A stretch of DNA of 64,000 bases from NCBI GenBank assembly GCA_037157565.1, contig JAZHRO010000012.1, positions 6,846,501-6,910,500 of the forward strand, read 5' to 3'. Shown here one piece after another: positions 57,780 through 64,000 of the stretch. Origin of the DNA: Thalassia testudinum. Taxonomy: Eukaryota > Streptophyta > Magnoliopsida > Alismatales > Hydrocharitaceae. The number at the start of each line of letters is the position of its first letter. Positions within the stretch are counted from its first letter, which is position 1. A model generated the notes under the pieces. It did not search any database. It saw only the letters and a list, made by a program, of their open reading frames with translations, and was not told the origin of the DNA. A program made the translations under genes and the position numbers.

Positions 57780-58085
57780 AAACATTCCTCAGGCATTTCC
57801 TTTTCTTTTTCCTTCTCATTCCCTTCCCCTATTTCCCTTCCCCTTTCCCTTACTCTTCATTTTCTTTCTCTTTTCCCCCCTCCATTTCCCTTTCCCCTTC
57901 CCTTCCCTCTTCTTCACATTCCCCTTTACCCATCCATTCTCCTTTCCCTACCTCTTCTTTACATTCTCCTTCCCTTCATTTCCCTTCCTTCCCATGCATT
58001 CCGCCTCCATTTCCCTCCCCCTTTCCCTTTCTCTTCACATTCCCTTTCTTCCCCTATTTCCCTTTCCCCTTTCTCTTCTCCATAT
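57780..58085. repeat. Homopyrimidine-rich tract (about 300 bp)
   Basis: Plus strand is almost pure C/T (CCTT, TTCC and CCCTTTCC words), which opens a spurious Pro/Phe/Ser frame at 57728-58165. It lies inside the CACTA element, probably in an intron. Confidence 0.9.
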
Positions 58086-58479
58086 ACACAATTACAGAGG
58101 AAAAAGTAAATGCATCATCCATAAATAAAATAAACCTAAGCGAGCACATCGCACACATAAAATAAACCTAAGTAGGCACACCCCACATTTAACATTAAAA
58201 GAGAATTTTGAAAAAGAAAGAGGTAGAAGAACCTCACCATAAGAGACGAAATAGTCCAGAAATAGTGCAGAAATAGTGTAAGAATGCAAAAAACTTATAC
58301 GAGAAGGCAATAAAATAAATTTTGGCTTTGAAAAATAAATGAGCATAAGCTTTGAAAAAAGATGAAACAATTTAAAGGAAATTTAAACAAAATAGACAAC
58401 TAAAAATTTGTTAAATTATTTTTTTTTGTGTTATGAATTAATATTTTTAGTAAATTACCTTATATATCAATATCAGTTG

Positions 58480-58595
58480 CACCATGGGCAACTTCTTCAC
58501 TTTATGGGTTTTGCTGATATGCTTCAGATTCAACATCTAGGTCGAGATCTTTTCTCACATCGTATTGTCCACGTGGTAGAGCTCTAACGGGTATT
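58480..58595 (-). pseudogene. CACTA TNP2 C-terminal piece
   Basis: The minus strand encodes VRALPRGQYDVRKDLDLDVE and SEAYQQNP, resembling the end of the DUF4216 region of TNP2 transposases (KPRDLYDV... YQEN). It is separated from the rest of the domain (63110-63510) by the inserted LTRs. Confidence 0.65.
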
Positions 58596-58630
58596 ATTGT
58601 TAAATAAGATTTCTACACTAAAAGGTTTGT

Positions 58631-61600
58631 GTTGGAAAACCCTGTCGTAGTTGCGTAAAAATTCGTCGACTGGATAATTTAACCGAAACTATGGTGAGTC
58701 CCGGGTCAAACATGAGGAGGCAAACGTTTGATCAAAAACCACGTTTATATTTGTTGTCATAAAGTAGATTAGCTGATCGAATTAAATCTACGCTAGCTAT
58801 CAACTTAAAGAATAATTAATAGAAGAGAGAAAGAATAATATAAATAAAGAGAAAATAGGGAGAGAATGAACAAATACTTCATAACCATAGATTCATGTTC
58901 ATTACAACTATTCACTATACTACAAAGTGGGAAATCAAATCTAGAAAGCAATAAAGAGAAAAAGGAGAGAAATTATCCTCCTCGACGCTGTTTGGAGGAC
59001 AAGCCGCATTGACGGAGCGCCGGGACAAGGGTGGTGAGAGGCAAGACGAGGGAGAACGAAGGAGGAGGAAGGAGGATGGAGTAGGGAGACGTTGCAGCGG
59101 GATCTGCTTCCCAAATAGTGGTGAGAGGATAACCGTAGGATGCTCCACGAATAGGGTGAGAAGGTAAAAAAATTATATTTTTTAACTCTAATGGAGCATC
59201 CCAGGTTCGGGACAAGCTCTTAAAGATTTGGAGGGGGTGAGAGAAGAGAGGAAGAGATGGTGAAAATGAGTGGTAGGGGTGCCCTTTTATAGGTGCAAAA
59301 GTTGGGGGCAAAAATGTCATTTAAAGCTTTACACATTAATTGTTGGGATCTTTAGTGATGGATATAAACGTCACTAAAGACCGACGTTGCTAAACACGCA
59401 CATGCCCTCACCTCTTCATCTTCATCAGTTGAGGCATGCTCCCACGATTGGCTAATCTCAATCGTCCGATCGAGAGATTGGATGGCTGAAAAGCCTTGAG
59501 CGCCTCTTCTTCTTCATTCGCGTGGCGCCTGCATCAGATTGGGCATGCATCAATGCATCATCATGTGCATTCGCACATGCCTTTATCCATGCTACCATGT
59601 CTTCGCTCCATCAGTCATCCGCGCTTCATCCAACAGCACAATTCCATCTACACCGGCTCACCTGCTCAATTTGAAGCGGATGGAGGCTCGACCCAGTGTT
59701 GTTGCCTTCGTGAGGAGGCACCCAACCAATGAGCTACACCTCTCCTTGTGTCACATTTTTATTTTAAGGCACATTCGCTCTCGACTGTTGGATGGCGATC
59801 CAATGGTTGAGATCAAGCACCCTTATCCTTCATGTGATGAGCGCGCCGCCTGGGGAGTGATGTGGCGCATTCTCAATTGTTGGATCGATGATCCAACAAT
59901 TGAGATGCGTTGATCATCCGATGAAGAAGAGTGGCGGTGACCATGGGTGGCTTGGATTGTGCCACGTGGCGCCATCTAAGCAGTCCATCTTCTATTGCTC
60001 ATAGGCGATACCACGGATGTTACGACTCGATCCCAGATCCTTACCAGACCCGAGATCGGCTCGCCTCGACTAATCCCAGGACCTAGTCGTCCAACAAGAA
60101 TAAGGGTGAAGTAGAAAATATTTCACAACCACACATGCAATGTAACCAGGCAGAAATAATCCAAAAAATAGTAAAGGAAACAAAAAATAGTAAAGGGGAC
60201 AACAACTAAGGCTGGACTCGACTAGGCCCAGCTCCCTCTGCAACTGGTGGTGCTGGCTGCTCAACTTCCTGACCTGAATAAGGTTATAAAATCCATGTTC
60301 AGCTAATGCTGAGTAGAGTGGTGGTTAAGCCATTTATATGCAGTTAACATAAGACAAGCAACTAATTAATTTTTCATTTCCATTTAGCTCAACTAAGTAT
60401 TTTGATTTGTTTATTCCCTTAGGAATCTAGTCATTTCTTGATCTTGATTGTCCCTCAAGGGGACAATCTTGATTGTAGTCTTTCCCATGATGTAGGATGT
60501 ACACGTAGGGCTCTCCTGGTCGGAAGAGTCCTCCGTGGTAGTCCTACACCTAGTTAACCTCCCTGAGGTTACGGTCGCAACGTAGCGGTGACTACGGCAC
60601 GCGTGATAAGCGTACAGGTAGCTATCCCGCACTGGAATGCGGTCAATCATTTCCACTAGTGGGTAAGCCTAAGGTACAACACGGAATAGCACAGGGCCTT
60701 GTCCTCTCAGAATAGGGGTCTCGCCCCTCCACAGTCCGCGTACCCTCGTTCGACAATCTTGGTTTGCCCAATGGGCCTAACAAGAGTCGATGTAGGGTGC
60801 CTAGTCCTAACCCCGGGCCCCATGGGGCAGCAAGCTCCCTCCCTACACTAAGTAGCTCACCTCGGTACCACATACACGAGGGCCAAATAGGAGTCAACAT
60901 AGAGTGGCCAAACCCACCTCGGGTCTCAACCCAAGGGGCGGCAAGCTCCCCTCTACTCTAAAGGTACAGTTGCTCTCCTTGCTACTGTGTACACAAGGGT
61001 TAGCTCACTTCCCGTCTACTTACAAGGTTCTTTCCGTATACAGGAGTTCTCCTAATTCCCCGTAGGGTTCATGCTTGTATTCTTTTCATTCCATTTCTTA
61101 ACATTCAAATCTCACTGTTCGCATCCCGGGTTTCATTTTGATAATAAGCAACTCATGTTTTAATAACTGAGAAAGCATCACATCAAGTAATTAATACACT
61201 TACTAGCAATTAGGGTTTAACATGCATCTCAAAAGAAACAGTGTAGCTTAAGCAATATTCATTCGCTTCTACCCTAGGGTTCATTTCACATACTAGGGTT
61301 CAACCAAGTTATTCTAAACATGTACTTTATTTAATTAAATCTTAATATTAAATAAACCACTCTACCGGGAAACACGGGAGGAATGGGGCTAGAACCGCAG
61401 GTTCTGTCGTCTCTGCAAGCCTCGAACATGTTATAGGCTGGAGACCTATACCACAAACTAAGTCACATCAGACAAATTCAAAATAGTATATAATTGACAC
61501 TAACACGTAGAGAAACTTGAGCAGAAAACAATGGTTTTTCGTTTGCGTAAATCTGACTTCATTTAGGCACTAAATGGGCCAAAAACGTGCATAATGTCTA

Positions 61601-63100
61601 AAATCAAACGTCTGGGACTAGACCCATACGTCTTAAACAATCTCAGAACCTCACCTTGCTTTCCTGTGTTGCTGAAGGATGTCTGGAATCCTTTTACAGT
61701 CATCCTGGGTCTTTCCAAACGTTTGTCGGTGCGTCCGAGCATCTGATAGGTCTATCAGACGTCTGTGGAGACGTCCAGACATCCTAAAGCACCTCGAACA
61801 GCGTGCTTTTACATCTTTCCAAGGCCTGTACCTGCACATACGTTCATAGGTTCAAAATCACGACAGCGCAATGCCACGTACTTCATGTAGGCGCATGCAT
61901 GAGCGTTCAGGACACCTCAGCACTCCGCGAGTTTTCAGACATCCGGCCTCTGCGTGCTTTGGACGTCCGCTGCTGCTCCAAATGTCTGGAAAATGCTCCA
62001 GACATCTGATGCTGGAAAAATCCAATATCCAATACACCTCGCGATGCTCATCTTCTCGCGGACCTCCGCTCGCAACGCCTGCAGCAACTACTCTAACAGC
62101 TGCAGGAGGTCGAGAAGCTCTTCTCCAAGAGCTCCTCCTCCTCGTGCACGTCCTCATCTCCTCCCGTATGAGCTCCTCCGAGCTCCTGCAGCTCCTCCCC
62201 TAGCACTCAGGGCACTCGCTACTCCACCCGCAATAAGGGCGCTCCTCACGGGCGAGCTCTCCCGCTCGAGCCCCTCGGCCACGCACTCCTGAGCTACCCC
62301 GAGCTCTCTCTTCTCTCCCATGCCCTCGCTTTCCCTCTCTCCCTTGCTCTCCCTCTCTCTCTCTCCTCCACGTTCCGCCCTTCTCTTTACTCTTCGTGGC
62401 TATAAGGGGACAAGAAGGGCTAGTGGCTCGTTGGCGAAGGAGATGGAGGTGGAGGTGGTGGTGTGCAGGGTGTGGAGATGGAGAGGGTGGTGGGGTTTAA
62501 GTAGAGGGAGGTTAGGGTTTGGAGGGGAGGGGGAAGGAGAGGTGTACGTGTGTGTGCGTGTGTATGTGTGTGGGAAGGGAAAGAGAGAGGGAAAATTTCT
62601 GGAAACTCCCCCTACTTTCCTCTCTTGTTCCTGCAAAGCCACACACTCAACTCAAAGGGTCAAAATTTTTGCTCACGCCCTTAACTTTTCGAAGAACTCC
62701 GAATGGTCCCTAGAAAGGGTCATTTCAACGAATGCCAGATTGGATCGATTTTGCGCCGTTAGGCTATGATTGTCAATCCGAGCCCATCCATGCGGTTGGA
62801 TTTGTTATCTGAAGTTTGGATTTTACACCACCCTGCCTCTTAACCTCTTATCTTTCTTGGACTACATATGATGCTACGAAGTTCCGATCGAGACGATCTT
62901 GGAGTCGTTGAACTCTAATCGTCACCCTGATCCGATTCGTACGGTTGGACTCAAATCTGAGGCCCCAATAAATGTTGCCCTGTTCCCTGCCCACAAAAAG
63001 AGAAAATTAATCTAAAATTTATACAATCAATCTTAAATGCATGATGATGCATGTTATGCAATATTTATAACGATGAATGCTTCTATGACACTAGAGACAT
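58631..63100 (-). repeat. Solo LTR of the Copia-A family, interrupted by S4
   Basis: Left end TGTTGGAAAACCC at 58631. The parts 58631-60017 and 62733-63100 are collinear with the Copia-A LTR at 2439-4103. Shared blocks are the GTCGTAGTTGCG start, GTTGGAT/GATCCAAC words, GTGCCACGTGGC(G) (59960 versus 3640) and GATGCTACGRA. A minus-strand TATA (CCTATAAAAGGGC) lies near 59290. No internal domain is attached. The right border is uncertain by about 30 bp and the target duplication was not identified. Confidence 0.7.
60018..62727 (-). repeat. Solo LTR-S copy S4 (2710 bp)
   Basis: Starts TGTTACGACTCG and ends AAGGGTCATTTCA, with near-identical flanks ACGGA (60013-60017) and ACGAA (62728-62732). The border is confirmed independently because the interrupted Copia-A LTR resumes exactly there (CCGATCGGATTGA at 3700 versus GCCAGATTGGATCG at 62733). 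It shares the CTAGTCGTCCAAC, GTACC and ACACGAGGGCCAA modules with S1-S3. AGACGTCT words lie at 61600-61780 and 61980-62010. Its sense-strand 5' end (TGAAATGACCC) differs from the TGTTAAGATCC of the other copies, so it is a distinct subfamily. Confidence 0.85.
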
Positions 63101-63109
63101 ACATAAATA

Positions 63110-64000
63110 GGCATTTTAAGTCAATTAGATGTGTGCACATCAATTATCCACCTATTTCTGCTATTATCAGGCACGTCAAATACTTATGCTACCTGACAAG
63201 CTAGTTTGAATGGTTCTAATGACTAAATAATGTGACGGTCCTTACTTAAGCTCAAGAAATAATGTTTCTTATCGACTTTGAATCCAACACATTCTTTGAA
63301 AACATCAAACCAATCACACTTGAATTGAACTACCCTACAGTCAAACCTGAAACTCATTTCCACAATCTGTTCAGTTTGACCGTAATACCCATCACAACCA
63401 GTGCTTAGGTCATAACTAACAACAACACCTACTTTTGCATCATCAATGGACCATACTTTGAATCTGAAATCGTTAATTATGTAACCCGAATGGTAACATC
63501 CATATGTCAAAGGTGTATCAACAATTACGTCAAAATCATGTACCTATCGCGGATCCCCCTGTTCTTTATCATTGAACCAATTAAGGAACTGCAAGTCACG
63601 TGTAGATAGCATAGAGGATTCTTTGAATTCATTGTAAAATTCATCCACTTCTAAAATTTGCTTCAGAATATATGCGTGTGCCAATTGTCAGTCCATTTCC
63701 AAGATGGGCTTGAACTCCGTCTAGAGGATTGACCTTCCTCCAGTGTAAAATATGGACAAATAATCTTCATCATTACCATTAAATCCTCCATCATAATTCT
63801 GTTCAAGACGATTAAATCGATTGTTTGTTTCATTCATGTACATGGCATAGAAGTTAATACATTCCTCCATAAGATATCCTTCCACGATTGACCCTTCTGG
63901 CTTTGCTTTACTCACGATATAATCTTTCAGTTTTTTCAAATATCGTTCAACTAGATACATCCATCTATACTGCATGGGTCTAGCAATTCTCACTTCATTC
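63110..64000 (-). pseudogene. CACTA TNP2 transposase fragment (DUF4218 and DUF4216)
   Basis: Entering from the right edge, 63993-63721 reads ARPMQYRWMYLVERYLKKLK and KPEGSIVEGYLMEECINFY, the DUF4218 signature of CACTA TNP2 transposases. Then LEVDEFYNEFKESS and LQFLNWFNDKEQG follow in a shifted frame. 63510-63223 reads MTYGCYHSGYIINDFRFKVW and VQFKCDWFDVF, the DUF4216 signature. Readable sequence continues to about 63130 (LEPFKLACQVA, DVHTSN) with stops. The catalytic core would lie beyond the window. Confidence 0.88.

Larger units (their letters stand above)
56665..64000 (-). mobile_element. CACTA (En/Spm) DNA transposon, 3' part, with nested insertions
   Basis: The terminus CACTACAAAAATATTCAC starts at 56665. 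A subterminal repeat zone follows (56690-57090), then a C-terminal transposase-like exon (57273-57640), a TNP2 piece (58480-58590) and, after a 4.5 kb interruption, the DUF4216/DUF4218 parts of TNP2 (63110-64000). All are in minus orientation. The other end lies beyond the window, so the 3 bp target duplication cannot be checked. Confidence 0.85.

Noticed and set aside
57728..58165. 145-codon Pro/Phe/Ser frame
   Set aside because: It is a translation of a C/T tract.
1..64000. Endogenous pararetrovirus or other viral insertion
   Set aside because: All RT and integrase sequences fit Copia, Gypsy or CACTA families. No movement protein, coat protein or envelope-like sequence was seen.
1..64000. 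tRNA or rRNA genes
   Set aside because: Only isolated box B-like words were found (9489, 35873), with no cloverleaf. No rRNA sequence was recognised.

Overview
This is plant nuclear DNA, almost certainly from an angiosperm with a repeat-rich genome. The reasons are plant-type Copia, Gypsy, CACTA and MULE elements nested in one another, a spliced MFS gene exon of the plant nodulin-like/NFD4 family, a plant NF-YC gene and an NLR fragment. The GC-rich NF-YC coding region hints at a monocot, but this is weak. There is no bacterial, organellar or viral gene organisation. Only one gene looks intact (NF-YC, 51181-51915, minus). A second (NFD4-like, 18096-18594, plus) shows only its last exon.

Layout. 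1-4.1 kb: 5' part of a minus-strand Copia (Copia-A: LTR, gag, protease, integrase), next to the 5' LTR and leader of another Copia (Copia-B, to 5161). 5.2-10.9 kb: decayed sequence with a broken Gypsy RNase H (7.7-8.2 kb) and integrase (9.9-10.4 kb). 11-17.2 kb: a non-autonomous LTR element whose 3' LTR was split by a complete but decayed Copia-C (13286-17174, short LTRs, TSD). 18.1-18.6 kb: NFD4-like last exon. 18.6-22.7 kb: no gene, with long poly-C and poly-G runs. 22.7-28.6 kb: an old copy of a long-LTR family (here called LTR-S), interrupted by a younger inverted copy (24798-27660). 28.6-35.7 kb: long AT-rich leader/LTR, tRNA-Asp-type PBS and broken gag of an Athila/Tat-like Gypsy. 36.3-43.1 kb: Copia-D, full length with two ~590 bp LTRs. 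43.2-46.0 kb: solo LTR-S with perfect TSD. 46.0-53.7 kb: the most gene-like interval, with a MITE, a 1.28 kb MULE with long TIRs and 9 bp TSD, NF-YC, and an NLR fragment. 53.7-56.6 kb: another solo LTR-S. 56.7 kb to the end: a minus-strand CACTA transposon, interrupted by a Copia-A-type solo LTR that was itself interrupted by a solo LTR-S.

The main unexplained theme is LTR-S. It is present five times as TG...CA units of 2.7-2.9 kb (four with recognisable 5 bp TSDs) and no internal region is seen. Each carries clusters of an AGACGTCT palindrome, and copies carry different numbers of a ~52 bp repeat. A second notable structure is a ~75 bp hairpin-bearing minisatellite in the leader of Copia-D. 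Element names (Copia-A to D, LTR-S) are labels used only here. Protein calls come from translation and motif recognition by eye, without database searches.
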